From assembly GCF_000283515.1 (NCBI RefSeq), contig NC_015976.1, positions 2,512,501 through 2,576,500 of the forward strand: 64,000 nucleotides of DNA. Direction: 5' to 3'. A program made the translations under genes and the position numbers. Each line of letters begins with the position of its first letter. Position 1 is the stretch's first letter. Shown piece by piece: positions 1 through 8,929 of this stretch. The notes beneath the pieces were generated by a model. It was not told the origin of the DNA and ran no database searches. It worked only from the letters and a program-made list of their open reading frames with translations. Source of the stretch: Sphingobium sp. SYK-6 (GTDB taxonomy: Bacteria > Pseudomonadota > Alphaproteobacteria > Sphingomonadales > Sphingomonadaceae).

Positions 1-39
1 CCGGATCGCGCCTGCGCCCTCGGCTGCCGCCGGAAGGGT

Positions 40-75
40 GACTGGATTCCCGTTTGCACGGGAATGACGAGGAAA
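40..75. repeat. Short palindromic intergenic repeat, copy 1
   Basis: An 8-bp perfect inverted repeat, ATTCCCGT (46-53) and ACGGGAAT (58-65), surrounds a TTGC loop. The flanking bases (GACTGG before, GACGAGGAAAGG after) closely match a second copy near 13945. It lies in the non-coding first 198 bases of the window, downstream of the TPM-domain gene. It looks like a dispersed REP-type element, possibly acting as a transcript-end hairpin. Confidence 0.7.
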
Positions 76-198
76 GGTTGGGGCGCCTCCCCTCTCCCCC
101 CTGTCATTCCGCCCGGGTGGCGCAGGGTTTGAAGCGGATGCCGCGCCTTGGTCGCCCTGTCGGCGCCATCGGCCCGGGGAGCCCGCACGGGTACGGGG

Positions 199-795
199 TT
201 ATAGGCGCGCGGCGATCGCGGCGACGCCGTTGCGCACGCCTTCGAACATCTGCCCTTGCGCGAAGGCGGGGATCATCTCCTGCTCGATGATGCTCTGGCA
301 TGTCTCGTCGGTCAGCCTGGCTTCCATGCCATAGCCCACCGCGATGCGCACGAGTTGTTCGCGCGGCGCGACGAGGATCACCACGCCGTCATCGATGCCC
401 TCGCGCCCGATGCCCCAGCGATTGCCCAGATCGCGCGCATAGCCGGCAATGTCGCGGCCGCCGAGCGTGGGCACGGTGGCGACGACGAGCTGGTGGCCGG
501 TGCGCGCCTCGAGGGCGGACAGGTCGCGAGTCAGCGCGTCGCGCTCGGCCGGGCTGAACAGCGCCGCGGCATCGGTGACGCGACCGGCGAGCGCGAGATC
601 ATGGCCGGGCGCGCGCGGGGAGGCCTCGGGTGCGGATGCCTCGGATGGGGTCGTGTCTGTGGCGGGGCGCGTTTCGGATTTCGCCGGTTGGGCGTGGCCG
701 CACGCCGACAAGCCGGGCCCGCCGGCCACGATGATGAGCAAGGCGGCAGCGGCGAGCGGGCCTTGCAAGGCCCTCAACCGATGCCGGCCGGTCAT
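199..795 (-). CDS. TPM-domain lipoprotein (YgcG family)
   Basis: Protein of 198 residues. It starts with a basic, then hydrophobic signal segment ending in a lipobox-like L-S-A-C (about residues 24-30), so it is probably a lipoprotein exported to the periplasm. After a low-complexity Ala/Pro/Thr linker comes a TPM domain (about residues 75-198) with the typical V-T-D-A-A-A-L-F-S opening and the G-R-E-G-I-D-D-G-V-V-I-L-V segment. TPM proteins of the YgcG type are envelope-associated but have no firm general function. The C-terminal Gly/Ser-rich or membrane tail of many family members is missing. The start was chosen because its ATG overlaps the thiE stop (ATGA), suggesting translational coupling. 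Confidence 0.8.
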   Translation of the reverse strand: MTGRHRLRALQGPLAAAALLIIVAGGPGLSACGHAQPAKSETRPATDTTPSEASAPEASPRAPGHDLALAGRVTDAAALFSPAERDALTRDLSALEARTGHQLVVATVPTLGGRDIAGYARDLGNRWGIGREGIDDGVVILVAPREQLVRIAVGYGMEARLTDETCQSIIEQEMIPAFAQGQMFEGVRNGVAAIAARL

Positions 796-1418
796 CCCAG
801 CACCGGCGCGAAGGCTGCGACGCCAGCACCCGGGCCATCCGGATGGTTCCAGACCGCACCGCTCACCGCGAGAAAATCCGCGCCTGCCTCGACCAGCGGC
901 CGGGCGTTCTCCGGCGTGATGCCGCCGATCGCGACACAGGGCAGCTCGAACAGCGAGGACCACCAGCGCAGGATATCCGGCTCGGGCCGGTGGCTGGTCT
1001 CCTTGGTCTCGGTGGGATAGAAGGCGCCGAAGGCGACATAATCCGCGCCCGCCTCCCCGGCTTCCATCGCCAGATGGCGGCTGTCATGGCAGGTCACGCC
1101 GATCTGCGGGCCCGGCCCGAGGATGCGGCGCGCCTCGGCGGGATCGCCATCGCCCTGCCCCAGATGCACCCCGTCCGCGCCGAGGCGCTTGGCGAGCGCG
1201 ACGCTGTCATTGACGATGAAGGCGACCTCCCGCTCGGCGCACAGTGCCTGCAGCGGGGCGGCGAGCCGTGCGATCTCATGCTCGTCAATACCCTTGAGGC
1301 GCAGCTGGAACGCCGCGACCGGCCCTCCGTCAAGCGCGGCCTTCAGCTGCGCCGGGAAATCCGGGCCGATGGCGGGCGGGGAAATGAGATAGAGCTGGCA
1401 GGACGGCATATGGGTCAT
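792..1418 (-). CDS. thiE: Thiamine phosphate synthase
   Basis: 208 residues. ThiE joins hydroxymethylpyrimidine diphosphate and the thiazole phosphate to make thiamine monophosphate in the cytoplasm. The TIM-barrel signature segments are present in order: the F-I-V-N-D strand and G-A-D-G-V-H-L-G-Q-G (about 67-90), G-V-T-C-H-D-S (about 106), the A-D-Y-V-A-F-G-A-F-Y-P-T-x-T-K phosphate loop (about 124-138) and A-I-G-G-I-T-P-E-N (about 162-170). Length is normal for the family. No TPP riboswitch is apparent upstream. It is followed immediately by the TPM lipoprotein gene with an ATGA overlap. Confidence 0.93.
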   Translation of the reverse strand: MTHMPSCQLYLISPPAIGPDFPAQLKAALDGGPVAAFQLRLKGIDEHEIARLAAPLQALCAEREVAFIVNDSVALAKRLGADGVHLGQGDGDPAEARRILGPGPQIGVTCHDSRHLAMEAGEAGADYVAFGAFYPTETKETSHRPEPDILRWWSSLFELPCVAIGGITPENARPLVEAGADFLAVSGAVWNHPDGPGAGVAAFAPVLG

Positions 1419-1574
1419 GCCGGTGCCTTAGAACATGTTCCGCCCGGATTGAATCGGAACCTGCGCGGGATGGTGCTTTTGGCTGGGGATTGGTTGGGAC
1501 AGGCGCTTCTGGGCGGCGTGGGCAGAATTCGAGGCCATGGCGACGCACTATCTCGTCATCTCGTCATTCACGAG

Positions 1575-1678
1575 GTCATCCCGGACTCGATCCGGGGTCC
1601 TGCTGCCTTGAAGATTGCCGGGTCCAGTCGGTTCGAGAAAAAGGAAGAAGCTGGATCCCGGATCAGGTCCGGGATGAC
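1575..1678. repeat. Long inverted-repeat element (MITE/BIME-like)
   Basis: Two arms of about 26 bp face each other: 1575-1600, beginning GTCATCCCGGACTCGATCC, and 1653-1678, ending in GGTCCGGGATGAC. The reverse complement of the right arm differs from the left arm at only about three positions. About 52 bp separate them, giving an element of about 104 bp. Each arm is itself partly palindromic around the GATCCGG core. No transposase is present. The right arm supplies the last codons and the stop of the upstream membrane-protein gene. Confidence 0.75.
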
Positions 1679-2208
1679 ATTGTTCGTGAGGAGAGATGGT
1701 GCGCCATGGCCTCGGAATCTGTTGACGCCGCCTCGCGCAGGTGCGGCGCAAGTGCCGCGACGAAGGCCGCGCGATCATCGAGCCGGTGCGCGAGGCGGGT
1801 GACGGTGCGGCGGCCCATGGGCAGCGGGCCGTCCAGATCGATCACGATGTTGGGCCAGGCGATCAGCGCCATGTTGGCGGTCTGCCGGTCCCGCACCAGG
1901 GCCCTGTCCCAGGAGGTGCGCAGCCCCGCGATCCGATCGAGCGGGACGGAAATCATGCGCAGCCAGCCGCAGCGCCACAGCAGCACGCCATCGCGGATCT
2001 CGACCGGCCGCGCGCGAAACGAGCGGATGAGCGCGACAAGCCAGAGAAACGCGGCGATGCTCATCACCGAGAGGAGCAGCGCCAGCCATGGCTGCCACAA
2101 GGCGACGAGCAGGTGGAGGACGGCGGTCTCCACCGCCATCAGCCCGGCCAGCACCCACATCATCGGCGCGAGGCTGCGATGATAAGGAAAGCGCTCCGCC
2201 TCGCGCAT
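1663..2208 (-). CDS. Small membrane protein with PH-like cytoplasmic segment
   Basis: 181 residues of unknown function. Two hydrophobic helices lie near the N-terminus (about residues 16-36 and 40-62). They are followed by a soluble part with R-P-V-E-I-R-D-G-V-L-L-W-R-C-G-W-L, which resembles membrane-anchored bacterial PH (DUF304-like) proteins by pattern only. It begins 6 bases after the glutathione peroxidase stop, so the two are probably co-transcribed. The last residues (M-S-S-R-T) and the stop codon fall in an inverted-repeat element, so the native C-terminus was probably altered by that insertion. Confidence 0.65.
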   Translation of the reverse strand: MREAERFPYHRSLAPMMWVLAGLMAVETAVLHLLVALWQPWLALLLSVMSIAAFLWLVALIRSFRARPVEIRDGVLLWRCGWLRMISVPLDRIAGLRTSWDRALVRDRQTANMALIAWPNIVIDLDGPLPMGRRTVTRLAHRLDDRAAFVAALAPHLREAASTDSEAMAHHLSSRTMSSRT

Positions 2209-2214
2209 GATCGG

Positions 2215-2757
2215 TCAGGCGGCCAGCGCATCCTCGATGGCGGAGACGAGCGCGGGATCATCGGGCCGGGTGTCCGGCGCGAAGCGGGCGATCACGGTGC
2301 CATCGCGGCCGACGAGGAACTTCTCGAAATTCCAGAGCAGTTCGGGCGGGGCATTGGGCACCATGCCATAGCCGCGCAGCCGCTCGCGGAACGGGCCGTC
2401 ATTGTCGGCCTGCGGGATGGCGGCGGTGAGCTCGGCATAAAGCGGGTGCTTGTCCGGCCCCGTCGCCACCAGCTTCTCGAACATGGGAAAATCCACGCCG
2501 AAATTGGTGGTGCAGAAACTCTCGATCTCCGCGTTCGTCCCGGGCTCCTGCCCCGCGAAATCATTGGCGGGGAAACCCAGGACGACGAGCCCCTTGTCCC
2601 GATAGGCGACATGGAGCGCCTCCAGCCCCTCATATTGCGGGGTGAGGCCGCATTTGGACGCGACGTTCACGATCAGCAGCACCTTGCCGGCATAGTCCGC
2701 CAGCGAAGCCTCGGCGCCACGAATGGTCTTGAGCGGGATGTCGGCAAGCGCGGTCAT
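2215..2757 (-). CDS. Glutathione peroxidase-family thiol peroxidase
   Basis: 180 residues from the ATG preceded by a GGAGA ribosome site. It reduces hydroperoxides with thiol reductants in the cytoplasm. The family tetrad is visible: Cys36 in V-A-S-K-C-G-L-T, Gln70 in N-D-F-A-G-Q-E-P-G, and Trp142-Asn143 in W-N-F-E-K-F-L. The active residue is Cys, not selenocysteine, as usual in bacteria, where such enzymes often use thioredoxin rather than glutathione. It follows the fba terminator and probably has its own promoter or relies on read-through. Confidence 0.9.
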   Translation of the reverse strand: MTALADIPLKTIRGAEASLADYAGKVLLIVNVASKCGLTPQYEGLEALHVAYRDKGLVVLGFPANDFAGQEPGTNAEIESFCTTNFGVDFPMFEKLVATGPDKHPLYAELTAAIPQADNDGPFRERLRGYGMVPNAPPELLWNFEKFLVGRDGTVIARFAPDTRPDDPALVSAIEDALAA

Positions 2758-2775
2758 GAGCGGTCTCCGGGCAAG

Positions 2776-2809
2776 AAAAAGGGCAGCGGCCAAGCATAGG
2801 CCGCTGCCC
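2776..2809 (-). terminator. Rho-independent terminator of the tkt-gap-pgk-fba operon
   Basis: On the minus strand an 11-bp perfect stem, GGGCAGCGGCC with its complement GGCCGCTGCCC, encloses a 7-base loop and is followed directly by TTTTT. It begins 46 bases after the fba stop and ends before the peroxidase ribosome site, so it separates the sugar-phosphate operon from the downstream genes. Confidence 0.9.
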
Positions 2810-2855
2810 TCATCCTGTCACCGGCGGAATGCCCGGCCGGGCTCCGCCGCGCCGG

Positions 2856-3755
2856 TCAGGCCGGAACCTTGTCCACGGACGCTTCGTAGATCTCGTCGAT
2901 CGCGCTTGCGAGCGAGGCGTTGAATTCCTCGTCGCTCATCTGGTGGCGCAGATCCTCCAGAAGCGCGCGGCTGAAGCTCGCGATCACACCGCGATTCTTC
3001 GCCAGCTCGACGCAGGCCTCGGGACGCTTGAAGCCGCCGGAGAGGGCGACCACGCGCAGCACCTTGGGATGATCCACCAGCGGATCGAACAGGCCCGACT
3101 TCTCCGGCAGGGAGAGCTTGAGCATCACCTGCTCGCCCTCGGGCAGCGCATCGAGCGCCTTGAGGATTTCCTCGAGCAGGATCTGGTCGGCCTGCGCGCG
3201 CTCGGGGCTCTTGATGTTCACTTCCGGCTCGATGATCGGCATCAGGCCGCCCGCGCGCACCTGCTGCGCGACCTCGAACTGCTGCTTGACGATCGCCGCG
3301 ATGCCCTCGCGATTGGCGAGATTGATGACCGAGCGCTCCTTGGTGCCGAACACGCCCAGCCCCTTGGCGCGGCTGAGCAGCGCGTCCAGATCGGGCATCG
3401 GCTTCATCATCTGCACGCCGTTTGCCTCGGCTTCGAGCCCCTTGTCGATCTTGATGAAAGGCACGACGCCGCGCTCGATGAGCGCTGCGGGCGTCGGCTT
3501 GCCATCGACGGTGCCGTCCATGGTCTTCTCGAAGAGGATGGCGCCAAGCACCTTCTCGCCCGTGAAGGCCGGCGAGGTGATGATGCGGCTGCGCATCTGG
3601 TGGATGAGGCCGAACATCTCGTCATCGCCGGAATAGGCGCTTTCCTCGATGCCATAGCCCAGCAGGGCCTTGGGCGTTGAACCGCCGCTCTGGTCGAGCG
3701 CGGCGATGAAGCCTTTTCCGGAAGCGATCTTGGCGGTCATGTCGGCTTGCTGCAT
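2856..3755 (-). CDS. fba: Fructose-bisphosphate aldolase, class I
   Basis: About 299 residues. It cleaves fructose 1,6-bisphosphate reversibly to dihydroxyacetone phosphate and glyceraldehyde 3-phosphate through a Schiff-base lysine. Class I is shown by the N-terminal G-K-G-F-I-A-A-L-D-Q-S-G-G-S-T-P-K and by I-I-E-P-E-V and V-M-L-K-L-S-L-P (the Schiff-base Lys is in the latter). No class II zinc-ligand pattern is seen. Two adjacent ATGs (3758 and 3755) follow a purine-rich AGGATGGG and either could be used. It is the last gene of the tkt-gap-pgk operon and is followed by a strong terminator. Confidence 0.93.
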   Translation of the reverse strand: MQQADMTAKIASGKGFIAALDQSGGSTPKALLGYGIEESAYSGDDEMFGLIHQMRSRIITSPAFTGEKVLGAILFEKTMDGTVDGKPTPAALIERGVVPFIKIDKGLEAEANGVQMMKPMPDLDALLSRAKGLGVFGTKERSVINLANREGIAAIVKQQFEVAQQVRAGGLMPIIEPEVNIKSPERAQADQILLEEILKALDALPEGEQVMLKLSLPEKSGLFDPLVDHPKVLRVVALSGGFKRPEACVELAKNRGVIASFSRALLEDLRHQMSDEEFNASLASAIDEIYEASVDKVPA

Positions 3756-3918
3756 CATCCCATCCTGTTTCCATGAATCCCAGAAGGCGCCCGCAGGTGC
3801 CCCGTTCGAAGTCTCTTTCACGGGCGCGCGGGAAATTGCAAGCCGGTCAACCATGGTAGCGCCACCGCCTGGCCTGCCCAGCGGGCACGCGATCTCAGGG
3901 AGGGGCCCAGTGATGGTC

Positions 3919-4197
3919 TCAGTGATGATCGTCCGGCCACTCGAAATCCTCGTCCGCGACCGGGCGCGGACGCGGAAAGGCACGGGCATCCCGCACGAGC
4001 AGCAGCCCCAGGCCCAGCACCGCGTCCGGTCCCTGATGCGGATCGAGCCCCATCTCCTGCATCCAGGCCACCAGCCTGGCGCTGTTCTCGAAAATGCCGA
4101 TCGCCGCCATCTCGATGCCGCCCACCGCATAGCTCTGCGGCGGGCGCGGCGCCTCGCCGCTCTCCAGCATCCCGAGAATATCGTTCCTGACCGTCAT
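3919..4197 (-). CDS. Small conserved-looking protein between pgk and fba
   Basis: 92 residues, not assigned to a family. Sequence features: N-terminal M-T-V-R-N-D-I-L-G-M-L-E-S-G-E-A-P, then S-Y-A-V-G-G-I-E-M-A-A-I-G-I-F-E-N, which could form one amphipathic or membrane-peripheral helix, and an acidic tail ending E-W-P-D-D-H-H. A GGGG ribosome-site-like run precedes the ATG. It lies 89 bases after pgk and 163 bases before fba on the same strand, so it should be on the glycolytic transcript. Codon use resembles that of its neighbours. It may be a regulatory or accessory protein, but no function can be read from the sequence. Confidence 0.6.
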   Translation of the reverse strand: MTVRNDILGMLESGEAPRPPQSYAVGGIEMAAIGIFENSARLVAWMQEMGLDPHQGPDAVLGLGLLLVRDARAFPRPRPVADEDFEWPDDHH

Positions 4198-4286
4198 GCC
4201 GACCCCATCGAAAGCGTTGCGTCAATCGCTTCGCAACCTAACGATGTGCAGCGCTTGCGCAAGGCCGCCGGCGATGGTGGTCCGGC

Positions 4287-5495
4287 TCAGGCTTCCGCCA
4301 TCAATGCGGCGACGCCGGGCAACTCCTTGCCTTCCATCCATTCCAGGAAAGCACCGCCCGCCGTGGAGACGAACGAGAAGTCGGCGGCCACGCCGGCATG
4401 GTTGAGCGCGGCGACGGTATCCCCACCGCCCGCCACGGAGACCAGCGAGCCTTCCACGGTGAGCGCCGCGGCGGTCTTCGCCAGCGCGACGGTCGCCGTG
4501 TCGAAAGGCGCCAGCTCGAAGGCGCCGAGCGGGCCGTTCCAGACCAGCGTGCGGCAGGTCTTGAGCACGTCCGCCAGCGCCTCGACAGCGGCGGGGCCGA
4601 CATCGAGGATCATTTCGTCGGCCGCCACTTCATTGACATTGCACAGCCGGTAGCTGGGCGGATTGGCCGCGAATTCCTTCGCCACCGCCACGTCATAGGG
4701 GAGATGGATTGTGCAGCCGGCTTCCTCGGCCCGGTCGAAGATCTCGTTGGCGGTCGACACGAGATCATGCTCGCACAGCGACTTGCCGACATCCACGCCG
4801 CGCGCGGCGAGGAAGGTGTTAGCCATGCCGCCGCCGATGATGAGATGATCGACCTTCGCGACCAGATTCTCCAGCACGGCGAGCTTGGTGGAAACCTTGG
4901 CGCCGCCGACCACGGCCGCGACCGGCTTTTGCGGATTGCCGAGCGCCGCTTCGAGCGCATCCAGCTCCTTCTCCATCGAACGCCCGGCGAAGGCCGGCAG
5001 GCGATGGGCCAGCCCCTCGGTGGAACTGTGCGCGCGATGCGCTGCGGAAAAGGCGTCGTTCACATAGAAGTCGCCCAGCGCCGCCATGGCATCCGACAGG
5101 GCCGGATCATTCTTTTCCTCGCCGGCATGGAAGCGGGTGTTCTCGAGAATGGCAATGTCGCCCGGACGCATCACGGCGATGCCGGCAGCCGCCGCCTCGC
5201 CCTGGCAATCGGGAATGAACTGCACGTCACGGCCCAGCACCTGGCCCAGTCCGCGCGTCACCAGCGAAAGCGACATGTCCGGGGTCTTCTGCCCCTTGGG
5301 TCGCCCGAAATGCGCGAGAATGAGCACCTTGGCGCCCTTGTCCGCCAGCTCCAGCAGCGTCGGCACGGCAGCGCGCAGCCGCGTGTCATCGCTCACCGAA
5401 CCATCCTGCATGGGCACGTTGAGATCCTCGCGAACCAGCACCGTCTTGCCGGTGATGTCGCCCATGTCGTCGATGGTCCTGAAAGATTTGGACAT
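4287..5495 (-). CDS. pgk: Phosphoglycerate kinase
   Basis: 402 residues, near the usual length. It transfers phosphate from 1,3-bisphosphoglycerate to ADP (glycolysis) or runs in reverse. Recognisable segments are V-R-E-D-L-N-V-P and H-F-G-R-P-K-G in the N-domain, I-L-E-N-T-R-F-H (about 116-123), the hinge segment G-G-A-K-V-S-T-K (about 198-205), W-N-G-P-L-G-A-F-E and the C-terminal G-G-G-D-T-V-A-A-L nucleotide loop. A GGGGAG ribosome site lies 5 bases before the ATG. It is the third gene of the sugar-phosphate operon, 152 bases after gap, and that gap is GC-rich and hairpin-prone. Confidence 0.96.
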   Translation of the reverse strand: MSKSFRTIDDMGDITGKTVLVREDLNVPMQDGSVSDDTRLRAAVPTLLELADKGAKVLILAHFGRPKGQKTPDMSLSLVTRGLGQVLGRDVQFIPDCQGEAAAAGIAVMRPGDIAILENTRFHAGEEKNDPALSDAMAALGDFYVNDAFSAAHRAHSSTEGLAHRLPAFAGRSMEKELDALEAALGNPQKPVAAVVGGAKVSTKLAVLENLVAKVDHLIIGGGMANTFLAARGVDVGKSLCEHDLVSTANEIFDRAEEAGCTIHLPYDVAVAKEFAANPPSYRLCNVNEVAADEMILDVGPAAVEALADVLKTCRTLVWNGPLGAFELAPFDTATVALAKTAAALTVEGSLVSVAGGGDTVAALNHAGVAADFSFVSTAGGAFLEWMEGKELPGVAALMAEA

Positions 5496-5647
5496 GCCGT
5501 GCTCCCCACAGGTCTTGCCGCTCGTGCGGGCGTTTCCAGAGCTTTGCGGCGGCGCGGCGGGGACGTTTTCGCCCCGGACCCGCGCCCGCCGTCATGCGAA
5601 CCGCCTCCGCCGCCCGCGCAGGGCAACGGGGCGGCGCGCCTTTTGCC

Positions 5648-6658
5648 TTACATCAGGCCAGCGACCACCTTGCTGGTGTCGATCATGCGGTTCGAGAAAC
5701 CCCATTCATTGTCGTACCAGGAGAGGACGCGGACCAGCTTGCCGTCGATCACGGCCGTCTCCAGGCTGTCGACCGTGGAGCTGCGCGGATCGCCATTATA
5801 GTCGATCGAGACCAGCGGCTCGTCCGAATAGCCGAGGATACCCTTGAGCGGGCCGCTTTCCGACGCCGCTTTCAGGAGGCCGTTCACTTCCTCGATGGTC
5901 GTCGCGCGGCCGGCGATGAACTTGAGGTCGACGACCGAGACGTTGGGCGTGGGCACGCGCACGGACGAACCGTCCAGCTTGCCCTTGAGCTCCGGCAGCA
6001 CTTCGCCCACGGCGCGGGCGGCGCCCGTCGTGGTCGGGATCATGGAGAGCGCGGCGGCACGGGCGCGGCGCATGTCCTTGTGCAGCTGGTCCAGCGTGTT
6101 CTGGTCGTTGGTGTAGCTGTGGATCGTGGTCATGAACCCGCTCTCGATGCCGAGCGCGTCGTGCAGCACCTTGGCAAGCGGGGCGAGGCAGTTGGTCGTG
6201 CAGCTCGCATTGGAGATCACGACGTCCTCGGCAGTCAGCGCCTCGTGATTGACGCCATAGACCACGGTGCGATCAACGCCGGTGGCCGGCGCCGAAATGA
6301 CGACGCGCTTGGCGCCGGCGGTCAGGTGCGCGCTGGCCTTCTCCTTGCTGGCGAAGATGCCGGTGCATTCCAGCGCGATTTCCACGCCCATGTCCGCATG
6401 CGGCAGCTTGGCGGGATCGCGCTCGGCCGTCACCTTGATGCGCTTGCCGTCGATGACGAGCGTGTCGCCGTCGACGCCGACCTCGCCCGGGAACGCGCCA
6501 TGGACGCTGTCGCGCTTGAAGAGCAGGGCGTTGGACTTGGCGTCGCCCAGATCATTGATCGCCACCAGCTCGAAGTCGTGATCGGTCCGCTCGAGCAGGG
6601 CACGCGCGACAAGGCGCCCGATCCGTCCGAAGCCGTTGATTGCTACCTTGGTGGCCAT
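5648..6658 (-). CDS. gap: Glyceraldehyde-3-phosphate dehydrogenase, type I
   Basis: 336 residues. It oxidises glyceraldehyde 3-phosphate with NAD and phosphate to 1,3-bisphosphoglycerate. The Rossmann start I-N-G-F-G-R-I-G-R, the catalytic Cys153 in A-S-C-T-T-N-C and its partner His180 in T-I-H-S-Y-T-N-D-Q are all present. The Ile-Asn-Asp at 34-36 fits an NAD-preferring enzyme. An AGGAG ribosome site precedes the ATG. It starts 22 bases after the tkt stop, so the two are surely co-transcribed. Confidence 0.97.
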   Translation of the reverse strand: MATKVAINGFGRIGRLVARALLERTDHDFELVAINDLGDAKSNALLFKRDSVHGAFPGEVGVDGDTLVIDGKRIKVTAERDPAKLPHADMGVEIALECTGIFASKEKASAHLTAGAKRVVISAPATGVDRTVVYGVNHEALTAEDVVISNASCTTNCLAPLAKVLHDALGIESGFMTTIHSYTNDQNTLDQLHKDMRRARAAALSMIPTTTGAARAVGEVLPELKGKLDGSSVRVPTPNVSVVDLKFIAGRATTIEEVNGLLKAASESGPLKGILGYSDEPLVSIDYNGDPRSSTVDSLETAVIDGKLVRVLSWYDNEWGFSNRMIDTSKVVAGLM

Positions 6659-6680
6659 GAATGATCTCCTTTCCTAGTTC

Positions 6681-8648
6681 TCAGTCGAGCGCCGCGAGGA
6701 CGCGTTGCGCGATCGCCCCGGCGGTCAATCCAAAATGTTCGTAGAGGGCCGGTGCCGGTCCGGACAGGCCGAACTGGTCGATGCCGATGTTAAGCCCGTC
6801 CGCGCCGGTGATCGCGCACCAGCCGAAGGTCGTGCCCGCCTCGATGGTGACGCGCAGCGCGCCGGCCGGCAGGACGGCAGCGCGATAGGCCTCGTCCTGC
6901 GCGAGGAAACGCGACATGCTGGGCATCGACACGACGCTCGCGGCAATGCCCTGTTCGCCGAGCTGCTTCGCCGCCTCGACCGCGATCTCCACTTCCGAGC
7001 CGGTGCCGATCAGCACCACGCGCGGAGAATCGCCGCCGGAAACGAGCGTGTAGGCGCCCTTCGCGGACAGATTTTCTGATGCATTATCACGCAGTTGCGG
7101 CAGGTTTTGCCGGCTGAGTGCGAGCACCGACGGCGTGCTCTGCTGGGCAAGCGCCAGTTCCCAGCATTCCGCCGTCTCGATCACGTCGCACGGCCGGAAC
7201 ACCTCCAGATTGGGGATCATGCGCAACGACATGACATGCTCGATCGGCTGGTGCGTGGGACCATCCTCGCCAAGCCCGATGCTGTCATGCGTGAGCACAT
7301 AGACCACGCGCAGCCGCTGCAGCGCGGACATGCGGATGGCATTGCGCATATAATCGGAGAAGACGAGGAACGTGCCGCCATAAGGAATGACGCCGCCGTG
7401 CAGCGCCATGCCGTTCATGGCCGCCGCCATGCCGAATTCGCGAATGCCGTAATAGACATAGCGGCCGGCACGATCATCGCGGCTGAAGGCGGCCTTCTGG
7501 TCCTTCGACTGCGTGAGGTTGGAGCCGGTGAGATCGGCCGATCCGCCGAACATCTCGGGGAGCTGCACGTTGATCGCGTCCAGCGCCATCTCGCTCGCCT
7601 TGCGGGTCGCGACTTTCTTGGGCTCGGCGATCAGGCCATCAAGATAGGGCCGCAGCGAGAAGTCGGCGGGCAGATCGCCCGCCATCCGGCGCTCGAATTC
7701 CGTTTTTTGGGAATGACTTGAGAGGCGATCCTGCCACTGTGCATGAGCCGGGCGGGAGCGCTGGCCAATGGCGAGCCATGCGGTGCGGACATCCTCGGGC
7801 AGCTCGAAGGGCGGCAGATCCCAGTCCAGCGCCTGCCGGGTAGCGGCGATCTCGTCCTTGCCGAGCGGCGCGCCATGCACCTTGTGCGAACCCGCCATGT
7901 TCGGTGCGCCCTGCCCAATGCGCGTGCGGCACGCGACGATCGAGGGGCGCGGATCGGCCACGGCCTCGGCCAGCGCGCGGCGGATATCCGCGAAATCATG
8001 CCCGTCGCAATGCGTCACGTGCCAACCGGTCGCCGCATAGCGCGCCAGCACGTCTTCGCTCGACGAGAGGTCGACGGACCCGTCGATGGTGATCTTGTTG
8101 TCGTCCCACAGCACGGTGAGACGGCCAAGGCCGAGATGACCGGCAAGGCCGATCGCCTCATGATTGATGCCTTCCATGAGGCAGCCGTCGCCAGCGATCA
8201 CCCAGGTGCGGTGATCGACGAGTTCGTCCCCGAAGGTGGCATTGAGGTGCCGCTCGGCCATCGCCATGCCGACCGCCATGGCAAGCCCCTGCCCCAGGGG
8301 ACCGGTCGTGGCTTCCACGCCCGGCAGCTCGAAATTCTCCGGATGCCCCGCACAAGGGCTGCCGACCTGGCGGAAGGCCGCGATCTGCGCCATCGTGGGC
8401 TCTTCATAGCCGGTGAGGTGCAGCAGCGCGTAGATCAGCATCGAGCCATGGCCGGCGGACAGCACGAACCGATCCCGATCCGCCCATTTCGGCGCGGCCG
8501 GATCGAACTTCACATGGTCCTTGAACAGCACGGTGGCGACGTCGGCCATGCCCATCGGCATGCCGGGATGGCCACTATTGGCTGCCTGCACCGCGTCCAT
8601 CGCCAGCACACGGATCGTGTCGGCAAGGCGCTTTTCGGTGACTGGCAT
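6681..8648 (-). CDS. tkt: Transketolase
   Basis: 655 residues, standard for TktA-type enzymes. This thiamine-diphosphate enzyme moves two-carbon units in the pentose phosphate pathway. Diagnostic segments: N-S-G-H-P-G-M-P-M-G near the N-terminus, G-P-L-G-Q-G, the ThDP-binding G-D-G-C-L-M-E-G-I-N-H-E-A, D-D-N-K-I-T-I-D-G, and in the pyrimidine domain T-H-D-S-I-G-L-G-E-D-G-P-T-H-Q-P. The start was set at M-P-V-T-E-K, preceded by AAAGGGGCG, rather than at upstream in-frame ATGs whose translation looks non-coding. It heads the operon tkt-gap-pgk-orf-fba. No phosphoribulokinase or RuBisCO is present, so this is a glycolysis/pentose phosphate cluster rather than a Calvin cycle one. Confidence 0.95.
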   Translation of the reverse strand: MPVTEKRLADTIRVLAMDAVQAANSGHPGMPMGMADVATVLFKDHVKFDPAAPKWADRDRFVLSAGHGSMLIYALLHLTGYEEPTMAQIAAFRQVGSPCAGHPENFELPGVEATTGPLGQGLAMAVGMAMAERHLNATFGDELVDHRTWVIAGDGCLMEGINHEAIGLAGHLGLGRLTVLWDDNKITIDGSVDLSSSEDVLARYAATGWHVTHCDGHDFADIRRALAEAVADPRPSIVACRTRIGQGAPNMAGSHKVHGAPLGKDEIAATRQALDWDLPPFELPEDVRTAWLAIGQRSRPAHAQWQDRLSSHSQKTEFERRMAGDLPADFSLRPYLDGLIAEPKKVATRKASEMALDAINVQLPEMFGGSADLTGSNLTQSKDQKAAFSRDDRAGRYVYYGIREFGMAAAMNGMALHGGVIPYGGTFLVFSDYMRNAIRMSALQRLRVVYVLTHDSIGLGEDGPTHQPIEHVMSLRMIPNLEVFRPCDVIETAECWELALAQQSTPSVLALSRQNLPQLRDNASENLSAKGAYTLVSGGDSPRVVLIGTGSEVEIAVEAAKQLGEQGIAASVVSMPSMSRFLAQDEAYRAAVLPAGALRVTIEAGTTFGWCAITGADGLNIGIDQFGLSGPAPALYEHFGLTAGAIAQRVLAALD

Positions 8649-8929
8649 GGGCGAACGCCCCTTTCTTCTTCTCTGGGCGCACCACGGCGCGCATTCACGT
8701 CGGATCTCGCGCCGGAAGGTCTCGGCCGGCGGGCCGAACAAGCGAAGGCGCGCCATCGGCATGAGGGCGCGAGTCGTTTGCGCCGCCTCCATGTCGGTTC
8801 GAGCCGCGAGCGTCAACCTGCGGGGATCGCCACCTGTCGCGCCGGTGCGGCCGATCACCCGCTGCACCGGCCGTCGCAGGGGACCCAACGAGCTTTTGCA
8901 TTCCCCATTTGCCGTGATAAGGATCGGGC

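Noticed and set aside
1419..1662. TPP riboswitch before thiE
   Set aside because: No CTGAGA/ACCTGATC-like thi-box was seen. The interval holds the inverted-repeat element instead.
2856..8648. Calvin cycle operon
   Set aside because: tkt, gap, pgk and fba are clustered, but no phosphoribulokinase, RuBisCO or cbbR is present, so carbon fixation is not supported.
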